Positions 26,835 to 35,899 of a stretch of 64,000 nucleotides of DNA are shown here, piece after piece. The notes under the pieces were generated by a model that ran no database searches, had not been told where the DNA came from, and saw only the letters and a program-made list of their open reading frames with translations. A program made the translations under genes and the position numbers. Every line of letters starts with the position of its first letter. Within the stretch, counting starts at the first letter, position 1. This DNA comes from Lachnospiraceae bacterium. Lineage in GTDB: Bacteria > Bacillota > Clostridia > Lachnospirales > Lachnospiraceae. The stretch lies in contig CABJAM010000001.1 in the NCBI GenBank assembly GCA_902363555.1, forward strand, positions 496,001 to 560,000, given 5' to 3'.

Positions 26835-28364
26835 ATGAATATGAAAGAAATACGACAGTTACTGATGAAGGGTGAAAAGATTGACCTGGAGTATAAAGAG
26901 GCAAAGAACAGTATGCCAAAGTCAGTGTATGAATCATATTCTGGATTTGCAAATACCAATGGTGGAACGATCATTTTGGGTGTCCGCGAAGATAAAAGCG
27001 CTTTAGATATAAAAGATAGGTTTATTATCGAAGGCATAGTCAATCCTAAAAAAGTATTGGAAGATTTTTGGAATACGATCAACAGCAGTAAGGTTAATGT
27101 GAATATTCTTATGGATGAGGATGTTTACGTTGTAAGTGAAGACAGTATTAATTTAATTGTCATTGAGATTCCGAGAGCTGACTATAAATTGCGCCCGGTT
27201 TTCGTTGGAGAAAATCCATTTAAGGGAACCTATAAAAGAAATAACGAAGGCGACTACCATTGTTCAGAGGATGAAATTCGTGCGATGATACGAGATCAAA
27301 ATCCAGACGGCAACGATGGTGTGGTGCTGGAAAATTTTACAATGGACGATATTGACAAGGAGACTTTAAAACGTTATAGAACTCTATTTCAAACAGTAAA
27401 TCCTGGACATATATGGAATGAAGATACTGATAAAAATTTTCTTGAAAAACTGGGTGGATATAGAAAAGATCGAAGAAAAAAGGTAGAAGGATTAACATTA
27501 GCTGGATTATTAATGTTTGGTACGGGTTTAGCAATTAGAGATGAGTTTGACAATATCTTTATGGATTATCGGGATGAGAGCCATATTACGCCTGTGATTC
27601 GTTGGAATGATAGAGTAACTTATGATGGAACGTGGGAAAATAATTTATTTAATTTTTTTAGTAAAGTAACACCAAAGCTTTTAACAGATTTAAAAAAGCC
27701 TTTTAAATTAGATGGTATACAAAGGGTTGATGATACTCCTGTTCACAGAGCTGTTAGAGAGGCTTTTGTAAATATGATCATTCATGCAGATTATTTAGCC
27801 GAAGGAACCCTAAAGATTATTAAGGACGATGATGGCTTTTCGTTTACAAATCCTGGCATGCTGAAATTACCAGTAGCTGAGATATTTAAAGGTGGAAATT
27901 CTAAAGCAAGAAATCCGCGTATGCAGACGATGCTGCGTCTGGTTGGATTTGGAGATAATGCCGGTTCAGGTTTTCCTTTTATTCTTTCGACGTGGGAAAA
28001 AGAAAATTGGTTGATGCCCGAATTGTATGAAGATATAGCACTTGGTCAAGTAACTCTAAATTTACGAATGGTATTAAAAGAGCAAAATGTTATTAAAAAA
28101 GAGCCGAAAAAAGAGCCGAAAAAAGAGCCGAAAAAAAGAGCTGATACTGTAAAAGAAAAAGAGCTGGAAAAAAGAAAAAATGACATATTGGAACTTTTAC
28201 GAATTGATGGCAGCATTACACAGGCAGCTATTATGAGTGGATTGAATCTTTCGAGAAAGCAGGTTCAACTTACAATAAAAGCGTTATGTGATGATGGGAA
28301 ACTTACAAGGCAGGGATCAAATCGTAATGGAAAGTGGAATGTGATTGATAAAAGTAAGACGTAA
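26835..28364 (+). CDS. Schlafen-AlbA_2 / RecG-like putative transcriptional regulator
   Basis: This 509-residue protein has an N-terminal AlbA_2 (Schlafen-like) domain, with LEYKEAKNSMPKSVYESYSG and FANTNGGTIILGVRED at residues 15-60. A C-terminal HATPase_c_4-type ATPase-like domain follows (HRAVREAFVNMIIHADY near 310). A KEPKKEPKKEPKK linker at about 425-438 leads to a winged helix (SITQAAIMSGLNLSRKQVQ). Such proteins are annotated as RecG-like helicases but lack helicase motifs. The start at 26835 has AAGAAGG 8 bases upstream. The gene is clearly more AT-rich than its neighbours, which suggests recent transfer. Confidence 0.8.
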   Translation: MNMKEIRQLLMKGEKIDLEYKEAKNSMPKSVYESYSGFANTNGGTIILGVREDKSALDIKDRFIIEGIVNPKKVLEDFWNTINSSKVNVNILMDEDVYVVSEDSINLIVIEIPRADYKLRPVFVGENPFKGTYKRNNEGDYHCSEDEIRAMIRDQNPDGNDGVVLENFTMDDIDKETLKRYRTLFQTVNPGHIWNEDTDKNFLEKLGGYRKDRRKKVEGLTLAGLLMFGTGLAIRDEFDNIFMDYRDESHITPVIRWNDRVTYDGTWENNLFNFFSKVTPKLLTDLKKPFKLDGIQRVDDTPVHRAVREAFVNMIIHADYLAEGTLKIIKDDDGFSFTNPGMLKLPVAEIFKGGNSKARNPRMQTMLRLVGFGDNAGSGFPFILSTWEKENWLMPELYEDIALGQVTLNLRMVLKEQNVIKKEPKKEPKKEPKKRADTVKEKELEKRKNDILELLRIDGSITQAAIMSGLNLSRKQVQLTIKALCDDGKLTRQGSNRNGKWNVIDKSKT

Positions 28365-28456
28365 GAAAGGCAGGATAGGGCCCATAGGAAAGCCTAAAAG
28401 AAAAAGGAAATGCGATAAGTAAGTATCCTGGTGAAGAACCTCTATGGATATATATG

Positions 28457-28499
28457 AAAAGTGCTAATGTGATGAAATAGATTGCATTAGCACTTTTTT
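28457..28499 (+). terminator. Rho-independent terminator after the AlbA_2 gene
   Basis: AAAAGTGCTAATG (28457-28469) pairs with CATTAGCACTTTT (28485-28497), 13 bp, followed by further T residues. Confidence 0.85.
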
Positions 28500-28595
28500 A
28501 TTTATATACTAATATGCAAATGATCCATTTCAAATATGTATTTGCACTATTAATATAACAAATACACAAACGTAATGAAAGCAGGAGGCGTTCTT

Positions 28596-29546
28596 ATGGG
28601 GAAGGAAATTGAATACAGTGATTTTTACGTACAGGATTCGGAATACGGTGACGCCATCGTCGCCCGGGATTTTTACATCCCGGAGTCCACGCTGCCGTTT
28701 ATGGCGTGCACTTATCGGTGGCCCGGGGCGCAGCTCCATTGGCACCACTATTGGGAAATATTGTGTCAGATTGAAGGGCGGACGCGGATTCGTGTGGGGA
28801 ACGAAGAATTTTTGTCCGAGGAGGGGGATATCACCATAATCGGGTCGGAGGAGCTGCATTCCACAAGAAAAATATCCTCCGAGCACTGCTTATTGATCCT
28901 GCAATTTCAGGGTTCGGTTTTGATGCCGTATTTGAAAACCATCGAGGATTTCCGGTATCTATCCAATATGATTTTTGAAAATCTGGGATTTAAACAACAT
29001 TTTCGTATTCAGAACAATTATTATATCCGCGGGCTGCTGGAAAAGACGCTTCAGGAATACCGTGAGCGCCAGTTCGGCTATGAAATCCAGATCCAGGCCT
29101 ATTTAATGCAGATGTTCGCTTTCTTTTTGCGGAGCCGGTACATTCAGGTGCCGGAGCTGGGGGCTGAGAAGCAGCAGGCGCTGGAGAAGGTCCGGCATTC
29201 CCTGATCTATATGGAGGAAAATTATAACCGGGATCTGAGCCTGGCGGAGGTGGCCGAACGTTCTAATATAAGTATTTATAATTTCTGCCGTCTCTTTAAA
29301 AAAGCCACGGACAATACATTTATCGAATATATGAATTATATACGTTTAAAGGAGGCTGAAAAAATGCTTCTTTGCTCGGACCGCTCCGTGGGGGATATTG
29401 CGCTGGACAGCGGATTTTCCAGCCTGAGTTATTTCAACCGGCTTTTCAAGAGGAAAAACAGTATCAGTCCATTACAATACAGAAAGCAAAATCGTACAAA
29501 AAATGAGCAAGATAAAAATAGTATTGAAGCGGACGATTCTCTATAA
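28596..29546 (+). CDS. AraC-family regulator with cupin sensor
   Basis: This 316-residue regulator has an N-terminal cupin domain (RWPGAQLHWHHYWEI, residues 41-56, with histidines typical of the AraC_binding group). The AraC-type DNA-binding domain is C-terminal, with LSLAEVAERSNISIYNFCRLF and VGDIALDSGFSSLSYFNRLF. The ATG at 28596 has AGGAGG 7 bases upstream; an earlier ATG at 28575 has none. It lies 214 bp before the MalEFG-type operon and probably controls it in response to the imported sugar. Confidence 0.86.
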   Translation: MGKEIEYSDFYVQDSEYGDAIVARDFYIPESTLPFMACTYRWPGAQLHWHHYWEILCQIEGRTRIRVGNEEFLSEEGDITIIGSEELHSTRKISSEHCLLILQFQGSVLMPYLKTIEDFRYLSNMIFENLGFKQHFRIQNNYYIRGLLEKTLQEYRERQFGYEIQIQAYLMQMFAFFLRSRYIQVPELGAEKQQALEKVRHSLIYMEENYNRDLSLAEVAERSNISIYNFCRLFKKATDNTFIEYMNYIRLKEAEKMLLCSDRSVGDIALDSGFSSLSYFNRLFKRKNSISPLQYRKQNRTKNEQDKNSIEADDSL

Positions 29547-29617
29547 TTAAATCATGCTGATACACAATCAGGCCGGGGATTAAGAAATCTCCGGCAAAAA
29601 AATTTATTATCAAGCCT

Positions 29618-29645
29618 GTTACCGCTTTTCCGGAAAACCGGTAAC
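29618..29645. promoter_or_regulatory. 28-bp near-perfect palindrome upstream of the MalEFG-type operon
   Basis: GTTACCG (29618-29624) and CGGTAAC (29639-29645) flank the inner palindrome TTTTCCGGAAAA (29627-29638), with only a C-C mismatch. It lies about 115 bp upstream of the binding-protein start and has no T-run, so an operator is more likely than a terminator. A weaker stem-loop (29572-29594) precedes it. Confidence 0.45.
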
Positions 29646-29760
29646 GGCCCGTGTGTCTGCGGGGTTCTACCGGAGGATATCCAAGTGTTGTACAGCGCTG
29701 GATGCTTTGGTTATCTTCTGAACAACGTTTCAATCGATCAAAGGATATTGGAGGGATACC

Positions 29761-31029
29761 ATGAGAAAAAAATTAAGCATGATCGTAGTTTTGGGGTTGA
29801 TTATGGCATTGCTGGCCGGCTGTGGAAATTCCGGCGGCAGCAAAAATAGTCAAAAAAGTGATGCGAAGCCGGAAAAGTTGACATTAATTTGTACCACCGA
29901 TGACGTGGCTCTTTTTGAGCATGTGGGGAAGCAGTTTGAAGAAAAATATGGGATCAAACTGGAAATTATAAGTCAGGCCTATGACAACACGCACCAGAAG
30001 ATCGCCACATCCTTCAGTGGGAAAGGCGATGTGGATTTAGTTTACGTCGATACGCCGTGGCCGGCGGAGTTTGGCTCCCTGGGGATCACCATCGGGCTGG
30101 ACGATTATATGACCGAAGAATTTAAATCCAACATTATCGACGTCACTCTGGAACAAATGGTTTATGACGGAAAAACCCAGGCTATTCCATTTTGTAATAA
30201 CGGCAAGTGGATGTTTTACAATAAAAAGGTTCTGGAAGCCGGCGGCTATAACGAGCCCCCGAAAACCTGGGATGAGCTTGAAGCCATGTCAAAAGATCTG
30301 ATGGAGAAGGGCATTGTGAAATACGGTATCGCCTGGGCCGGAAAACAGGCGGAAGGGCTGATTTGCGATATGACGACCATGCTTTACGCTTTTGGCGGAG
30401 CCTGGCTGGATGATAATGGCAAGATGGCGTTTAACAGTGATGCCGGAGTGGCCGGTTTATCTGTGATGGCGGATTCAATCCGGGATGGATGGGCAGATCC
30501 GGCCTCGGCCACCTATGGCGACCGGGAAAATCTTGACCCGTTTATGGCGGGCGACGTGGCCTTTGTTATGAACTGGTCCTTTGCCTGGGGCCTGACCAAT
30601 GATGCCAATGAGTCCAAAATTGCCGGAGATGTGGGTGTTTGTCTCATACCGGGCAATGGCACCGTGACCAGTGCTTCTGTGACCGGTGGCGGCGGCCTTG
30701 GTATTATGTCAACTTCAAAGGCTCCGGATTACGCATGGAAATATATTGAGATGGTGACCAGCGAAGATACACAGACATTTGCTCTGGAAAATAATGCGAC
30801 GCTGCCTACCTTGAAATCTCTTTATGAAAATGAGGAGTTAAAGGCGAAATTTGAATTTCTTGAGCTGATGTATCCTCAGTATGCCTATGCGCATTTCCGC
30901 CCGATGCTTCCGGAATACAGCGAATGGTCCAATATGGTCCAGCCGAAGATCAGCGCCGCCCTGGTGGGCGATATGGATGCCAAAACTGCACTGGATGAGG
31001 CGGCTGCGGCAACGGCCAAATTTGAGTAA
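29761..31029 (+). CDS. Extracellular solute-binding lipoprotein (MalE-like, family 1)
   Basis: This 422-residue sugar-binding lipoprotein has a signal peptide ending L-L-A-G-C, a short Ser/Lys linker, and the family-1 binding fold (DVALFEHVGKQFEEKYGIKLEII). The VMNWSFAWGL and GGGGLGIMSTSKAPDYAWKYIEM segments are usual for MalE/UgpB-like proteins. It is the first gene of an operon with two MalF/MalG-type permeases; the ATPase is not encoded here and is probably a shared MsmK-type protein. The ATG follows GGAGGG. The ligand is unknown. Confidence 0.9.
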   Translation: MRKKLSMIVVLGLIMALLAGCGNSGGSKNSQKSDAKPEKLTLICTTDDVALFEHVGKQFEEKYGIKLEIISQAYDNTHQKIATSFSGKGDVDLVYVDTPWPAEFGSLGITIGLDDYMTEEFKSNIIDVTLEQMVYDGKTQAIPFCNNGKWMFYNKKVLEAGGYNEPPKTWDELEAMSKDLMEKGIVKYGIAWAGKQAEGLICDMTTMLYAFGGAWLDDNGKMAFNSDAGVAGLSVMADSIRDGWADPASATYGDRENLDPFMAGDVAFVMNWSFAWGLTNDANESKIAGDVGVCLIPGNGTVTSASVTGGGGLGIMSTSKAPDYAWKYIEMVTSEDTQTFALENNATLPTLKSLYENEELKAKFEFLELMYPQYAYAHFRPMLPEYSEWSNMVQPKISAALVGDMDAKTALDEAAAATAKFE

Positions 31030-31032
31030 CCG

Positions 31033-31061
31033 GTAACAGTTCGGCCCCTCTGAACTGTTGC
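31033..31061. repeat. Dispersed inverted repeat, GTAACAGTTC family (copy b)
   Basis: GTAACAGTTC (31033-31042) and GAACTGTTGC (31052-31061) form a 10-bp stem, one mismatch, 9-nt loop, 3 bases after the binding-protein stop and before the permease genes. Confidence 0.6.
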
Positions 31062-31132
31062 AGTAACCGTGTACGCAAGCGGTTATGAGGTTGATCAGAA
31101 ACGGGGCTTTGCGATGAAACGGAGGTATCGTC

Positions 31133-32020
31133 TTGGGCAGAAAAAGACATAAAAAGAATTTACAGGCAAAAACCGCTTATGCCATGATTGCACCGGCCGT
31201 ACTGATCATCTTTGGTCTTGGGTTATTTCCGGTCATCTATTCCATCTGGCTGAGCTTTAATAAGGTACATCCCATGACCTTTGATACTGCGTTTGTCGGT
31301 ATGGCCAACTATGTGGAAATTTTTACAAACCGGGATTTCTGGTATTCGCTGGGTCTGACGCTCTACTTTACGATCGTCTCCATAACGATACAGCTTGTGC
31401 TGGGAACACTTGTGGCCATGCTGTTAAATCAGCGGTTTGTGGGCCGGGGATTTGTCCGGGCAATCCTGCTGCTGCCCTGGGCGGTGCCGACCATTGTCAA
31501 TGCCAATCTGTGGAACTGGATTTTAAACGCCAATTACGGTATTTTGAACCGTCTGCTGCTGAAATTCGGTTTGATTTCGGATAATATAGCCTGGCTCAGT
31601 GATGGAAAGCTGGCGATGAATATGATCATCCTTGCCGACACCTGGCGTATGCTTCCACTGGTGGTCATCATGCTGCTGGCGGCGCTCCAGACCGTATCCA
31701 AATCTGTACTGGAGGCTGCCGTTGTGGATGGCGCCGGAGCCCTCCGCAGATTCCGGGCGGTTTACATACCGGCGCTAAAGCCCATGGTGCTTGTCATTCT
31801 TGTGCTGAGAACCATCCAGGCGATCCGCGTGTTTGACATTATCTATGTGCTCACCAAGGGCGGACCGGCCAATAAGACGATGGTCATAAGCTTTTACAGT
31901 TATTATGAAACATTTAATTATTTAAATTACGGGAAAGGCTCTGCCATCGCCATGGTCGTGGCATTGCTGGCGCTGGTGCTTGCCGTCATTTATATGCGTG
32001 TACTTAAAACGGACGATTAG
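31133..32020 (+). CDS. Sugar ABC transporter permease, MalF/UgpA type
   Basis: This 295-residue permease has six hydrophobic segments and the cytoplasmic EAA loop EAAVVDGAGALRRFRAVYIPAL, which docks on the ATPase. The start is a TTG at 31133, 7 bases after GGAGG; no ATG fits. It follows the binding-protein gene after a 103-bp gap that holds an inverted repeat, which may adjust expression relative to the binding protein. It pairs with the next permease. Confidence 0.89.
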   Translation: MGRKRHKKNLQAKTAYAMIAPAVLIIFGLGLFPVIYSIWLSFNKVHPMTFDTAFVGMANYVEIFTNRDFWYSLGLTLYFTIVSITIQLVLGTLVAMLLNQRFVGRGFVRAILLLPWAVPTIVNANLWNWILNANYGILNRLLLKFGLISDNIAWLSDGKLAMNMIILADTWRMLPLVVIMLLAALQTVSKSVLEAAVVDGAGALRRFRAVYIPALKPMVLVILVLRTIQAIRVFDIIYVLTKGGPANKTMVISFYSYYETFNYLNYGKGSAIAMVVALLALVLAVIYMRVLKTDD

Positions 32021-32032
32021 GGGGCGGTTGTA

Positions 32033-32908
32033 TTGAAAAACAGACATAAATTCAAAGGCAAAAAGGTTGTAAAGCGCGTTCTTCTATATGCCGCCGTGAT
32101 CCTGGTCGTGCTGTGGACACTGGCGCCTCTGGCGTGGATGGTGATCTCCAGTATTATTCCAGGCAGGGAAATGCTGGAGAGCGGCAGCAGGATTTTGCCG
32201 CACACAGTGACCCTTGAACGGTATGCGCTGATTTTTGGTCAGGGCAGCGAGGCCAATGCCCAGGCGGCGGTGTTCAGACGATCGATTTTAAACAGTACGA
32301 TTGTCGCCGGCGCATCCACAGCCATCAGTGTGCTGCTGGGGTCTCTGGCCGCCTACGCTTTTTCCCGGCTGATGTTTTCCGGAAAAAAACTGATGCTGTT
32401 TATGGCCATGTTTTTCCAGCTTCTTCCGCCCATTGCCCTGCTGGTGCCCTATTATGTCATCGGCAGCCGGGCGGGGATGATCGATAAGCTGGTGACGCTG
32501 GTCATTATTGATACGAACTTTATACTGGCCTATGTGATCTGGGTACTGAACGGTTATTATAAATCCATTCCCAAAGAGCTGGAGGACGCCGGCAGGATTG
32601 ACGGCTGCACATGGTTTGGCGTGTATCGCCGGATCATCATTCCCACAGCGGCGCCGGGCTTTGTGGCGGTGGGAGCGCTGTCGTTTTTGATGGCGTGGGA
32701 TGAATTTTTATATGCCCTTGTATTTACCCAGTCCGATTCGGCCAAGACCATTCCGGTGGCGGTATCGGAATTTAGCACAAAGTTTGGCGTGGATTACGGT
32801 ATGATGATGACCTCCGGCGTGGTGGCCACGATTATCCCGCTGTGCCTGGCGCTGTTTTTCCAGAAATATATTGTGTCCGGGCTGACCAGCGGAGCTGTGA
32901 AGGAGTAG
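32033..32908 (+). CDS. Sugar ABC transporter permease, MalG/UgpE type
   Basis: This 291-residue permease has six membrane segments and the EAA-type loop ELEDAGRIDGCTWFGVYRRI. The start is a TTG at 32033, preceded by AGGGGGCGG, so both permeases of this operon use TTG. It follows its partner by 12 bases. The N-terminal basic stretch (KNRHKFKGKKVVKR) fits the cytoplasmic end of this family. Confidence 0.89.
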   Translation: MKNRHKFKGKKVVKRVLLYAAVILVVLWTLAPLAWMVISSIIPGREMLESGSRILPHTVTLERYALIFGQGSEANAQAAVFRRSILNSTIVAGASTAISVLLGSLAAYAFSRLMFSGKKLMLFMAMFFQLLPPIALLVPYYVIGSRAGMIDKLVTLVIIDTNFILAYVIWVLNGYYKSIPKELEDAGRIDGCTWFGVYRRIIIPTAAPGFVAVGALSFLMAWDEFLYALVFTQSDSAKTIPVAVSEFSTKFGVDYGMMMTSGVVATIIPLCLALFFQKYIVSGLTSGAVKE

Positions 32909-32912
32909 ATTT

Positions 32913-33830
32913 ATGAAATTAGGATGTGCGGTGGGATGCTTTACATATCCCCATTATAATGCGCCCTATGAAGATGCGGTGCGCAAAATCGGCGGCCTCG
33001 GCTTTGACTGCCTGGAGCTGATCGCAGCGCAGACGCCGGATTTATATGATTATTATACGGATTCGAGAATAGAAGCGCTTAAAGCGCTGTATATGAGCTA
33101 CGGCATGGAGCTGTCGGAATTTGTTCTCTACGCTCATCTGGTGACCGGGTTGATGGAGAGGGATGAGCGATCAAAGCAGGCGGCCTGTGATGTATTTAAA
33201 CGGGGCGTGGATGTGGCCCTGAAGCTGGGAACGGATAAAATCAATATCGTGTCCAACTGGCCCAATGAATTAAAGGCGCCCATCGACTATGTTCCCTGCT
33301 ATTTCCACCCGGGGGCATCGGTGCCCTTTCAGCCGAAGCTGACGATGGAAATGCCGAAAAACTACGATGCCAGTGGAGCCTGGGAAAATTATATGGACTC
33401 ACTGTCAAGACTGACACATATTTGCGAAGCGGCCGGGATCTATCTTGTTCTTGAAGGCCATGCCAATGTGGAGGTGGGAACGACCGACGGATTTTTGCGG
33501 GCGGCCGACCGCATTGACAGCCCATATTTTGGCACAAACTTTGATACCGCCTGGCAGCTTGTCCAGAGGGAATATCTGCCCTGGTCCATTTATAAGCTGG
33601 GTGATAAGATCCGCCACGTCCATCTTCGCGATGGCGATGGAATGCTATGTTATTCCCTGCCCCCCGGAATGGGGATCATTGACTGGAACGGCGTGGTGCG
33701 GGCGTTAAAGGAGGTCGGCTACGACGGCTGCCTTTCCTTTGAACTGACCGGCTATAAGGAACCAGAAAGATACATAAAAGAAGCAAAGGCTTACATGGAA
33801 AAAATAATGCGCGAAGAAGATGTATTGTGA
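32913..33830 (+). CDS. Sugar phosphate isomerase/epimerase, xylose-isomerase-like TIM barrel (first)
   Basis: This 305-residue protein belongs to the AP_endonuc_2/xylose-isomerase-like TIM barrels, a family that includes sugar isomerases, epimerases and inosose or 3-keto-sugar enzymes. Candidate metal ligands lie in LEGHANVE, FGTNFDTAW, HVHLRDGDG and LSFELTGY. It starts 4 bp after the permease gene, with AAGGAG upstream, and is in the same operon as a second TIM barrel and a Gfo/Idh/MocA dehydrogenase. This combination is also used for inositol and 3-keto-glycoside breakdown. The exact substrate cannot be read from the sequence. Confidence 0.83.
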   Translation: MKLGCAVGCFTYPHYNAPYEDAVRKIGGLGFDCLELIAAQTPDLYDYYTDSRIEALKALYMSYGMELSEFVLYAHLVTGLMERDERSKQAACDVFKRGVDVALKLGTDKINIVSNWPNELKAPIDYVPCYFHPGASVPFQPKLTMEMPKNYDASGAWENYMDSLSRLTHICEAAGIYLVLEGHANVEVGTTDGFLRAADRIDSPYFGTNFDTAWQLVQREYLPWSIYKLGDKIRHVHLRDGDGMLCYSLPPGMGIIDWNGVVRALKEVGYDGCLSFELTGYKEPERYIKEAKAYMEKIMREEDVL

Positions 33831-33878
33831 CCGTTCGGCTTTTTATGCGGTGACAATGGATTAGGGTAGGTGAGGACA

Positions 33879-34709
33879 ATGATTTTAAGTGTGAGTACGT
33901 GGAGCGCCCACCCGCTCCTTTTTGGGGGCCGGATGTCGAAGGCGGATTTTGTCAGCTTCATTCACGGCTATGGCGCCAGAGGTATGGAAGTGGTGGATAT
34001 TGATTTTGAAGATACCTCTTATGAGAGCATGAAGGAGCTGCAAAGGATTGGTCAGGACCAAGATGTGGCGATCACCTGCATGTCTTTGGAGCATGATTTA
34101 TGTCAACCTGATGCCGGCAGACGCCGGGAGGATGTGGAAAAAGTACTGCATTGGATGGACACAAGTAAACGGCTTGGGGTGGATACGGTCCGCGTATTTA
34201 CCGGCTGGCAGAAGGAGGGCATCCCCTATGAGGCTCAGATGGAATGGGTGTACGAGGGGCTGAATGCCATCGCGCGGCAGGCGGAGGCGATGGATGTGAC
34301 GCTTGTTTTGGAAAATCACAACAGCGTATGTCTTGGAGCGGATGAGATCCTGACCATGTTTGACAGGATCAATTCCCCGCGGCTGTTTACCTGTCCGGAT
34401 GTTTTTAATTACAAAAAATTTGTGGCGCCGGATGTTCCGGTGATCGACGAGGAATCATTTAAGGAAATCGAAAAGCTGCTGCCATTGGCGAAAAATGCCC
34501 ATATTAAAATATGCGAGGCTGTGGAAAATAACACACAGGACCGTTATCTGGATATTGGCCGCATGCTTGGCCTTTTAAGGAATTATCATTATGACGGAGC
34601 CGTGGCGTTGGAATTTATGTGGCCTTATATGGACAAACGCAGGGATGTGAAGGAAGAGCTGACAAAGGCGCTTCAGGTACTTAATTATCAGATGAATTTA
34701 GAAAAATAA
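33879..34709 (+). CDS. Sugar phosphate isomerase/epimerase, TIM barrel (second)
   Basis: This 276-residue protein is a second xylose-isomerase-like TIM barrel, only distantly similar to the previous one. Candidate metal-binding segments are VLENHNSV, FTCPDVFNYK, AHIKICEA and ALEFMWPY. The start is the ATG at 33879; a GTG at 33870 lies inside the ribosome binding region. The two TIM barrels are presumably successive steps, with oxidised sugar supplied by the dehydrogenase that follows. Confidence 0.82.
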   Translation: MILSVSTWSAHPLLFGGRMSKADFVSFIHGYGARGMEVVDIDFEDTSYESMKELQRIGQDQDVAITCMSLEHDLCQPDAGRRREDVEKVLHWMDTSKRLGVDTVRVFTGWQKEGIPYEAQMEWVYEGLNAIARQAEAMDVTLVLENHNSVCLGADEILTMFDRINSPRLFTCPDVFNYKKFVAPDVPVIDEESFKEIEKLLPLAKNAHIKICEAVENNTQDRYLDIGRMLGLLRNYHYDGAVALEFMWPYMDKRRDVKEELTKALQVLNYQMNLEK

Positions 34710-34725
34710 ATCAGGGGGAATGACA

Positions 34726-35793
34726 ATGAAAAAAATAAAAATTGCCGTAGCGGGCTGCGGAGATATTGCCCACATCCGCTACTTTAATGCATTAGGACAA
34801 TTACCGGAAATGTTTGAGCTGATCGGTGTTCACGACCGCCAGCCGGAGGTAGTTAAAACGGTTTCTGAGGAATTTCATGTGCCGGGCTATGAGCGTCTGG
34901 AGGAGCTTCTGGCAGTACCCGAGCTGGACACGCTCATTGTGACAACGTACCATCCATCCCACGCGTCTATCGCTGTGGCCGCCATGAACGCCGGCAAAAA
35001 TGTCATCATAGAAAAGCCCTTTGCGACCTCCGCTGCGGATGCCCGCCTTGTGAGGGAGACAGCCAGCCAGACCGGACGGCTTTGCATGGCGCTGCCATTT
35101 GAAATCTATCCGGCATTTTCCCAGGCGCGGAAAATGATCGAGCAGGGCGTTATCGGCAAGCCGGCATCCGCCGACGGCATATTCGCCCATCAGGGCCCGC
35201 TGCACGCGCCGTGGTTTTTTAACAAGGAGCTGGCAGAATGGGGGGTTCTGGCAGATCTGGGGATTTATCCCATTGCCATCTTGTCCTATCTGCTTGGGCC
35301 GATCAAGTCCGTGTCCGGAAAGGTGGAGTGCCTGACAAAGGCGCGTGTATCCTTAAAGGGTGAAGCCTTTGAATCCGGTGTGGAGGACAATGTGGCGGCA
35401 GTGCTGGAGTGGGAGAGCGGGGCCGTGGCCACGGTGCGCTCTAACTGGTGCACGGCTGCGGATAAAAATGGCTGCATTTACTCCATCAATGTGTACGGTG
35501 ACCGGGGGATCATTTACATTAATATGCTGACCCATGAGCTGATCGTTTATTCACCTTATAAGCCTGTTGAAAATGCGCAGAAGCTTTCATATCTGGGCTT
35601 TGATGAGAGCTATCGGGTGTTCCTGCCGGAATACGACGACCATCTGGACATTCTTAAAGCTTATTATGAAGCTCATGGAACCGGGATCATACCCGAGGAC
35701 GGCTGCAATATGGACCGGCAGGTGAATATAATTGAAGCGATTGAGAAGCTTTATGAGGCCTCGGCAACCGGATACAAGATGGATGTGTTTTAA
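34726..35793 (+). CDS. Gfo/Idh/MocA family oxidoreductase
   Basis: This 355-residue NAD(P)-dependent oxidoreductase has the Rossmann start KIAVAGCGDIAHIRYFNAL, the VIIEKPFATS motif with the catalytic Lys near residue 95, and the C-terminal beta-sheet domain. The family oxidises or reduces sugars and inositols. The ATG at 34726 has AGGGGG 7 bases upstream; the nearer ATG at 34720 is too close. It is the last gene of the transporter/TIM-barrel operon and probably makes or uses a keto sugar. Confidence 0.86.
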   Translation: MKKIKIAVAGCGDIAHIRYFNALGQLPEMFELIGVHDRQPEVVKTVSEEFHVPGYERLEELLAVPELDTLIVTTYHPSHASIAVAAMNAGKNVIIEKPFATSAADARLVRETASQTGRLCMALPFEIYPAFSQARKMIEQGVIGKPASADGIFAHQGPLHAPWFFNKELAEWGVLADLGIYPIAILSYLLGPIKSVSGKVECLTKARVSLKGEAFESGVEDNVAAVLEWESGAVATVRSNWCTAADKNGCIYSINVYGDRGIIYINMLTHELIVYSPYKPVENAQKLSYLGFDESYRVFLPEYDDHLDILKAYYEAHGTGIIPEDGCNMDRQVNIIEAIEKLYEASATGYKMDVF

Positions 35794-35814
35794 TCGGGGA
35801 AATCAAAAGTTTTC

Positions 35815-35899
35815 GTAACTGTTCACGGGCGGCTGGCGCCGGAGCCGGAGGGTAGCCTTATGGGTGGCGGGCTTGTCTCAGATCCCCGTGAACAGTTAC
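35815..35899. repeat. Long-loop inverted repeat between convergent genes
   Basis: GTAACTGTTCACGGG (35815-35829) and CCCGTGAACAGTTAC (35885-35899) are perfect 15-bp complements around a 55-nt GC-rich loop. The right arm overlaps the end of the M42 gene. It may terminate both convergent genes and is related in sequence to the GTAACAGTTC repeats. Confidence 0.6.

Noticed and set aside
29572..29594. Stem-loop after the AraC gene as a terminator
   Set aside because: It is followed by an A-run, not a T-run, on the coding strand, so termination is not supported.
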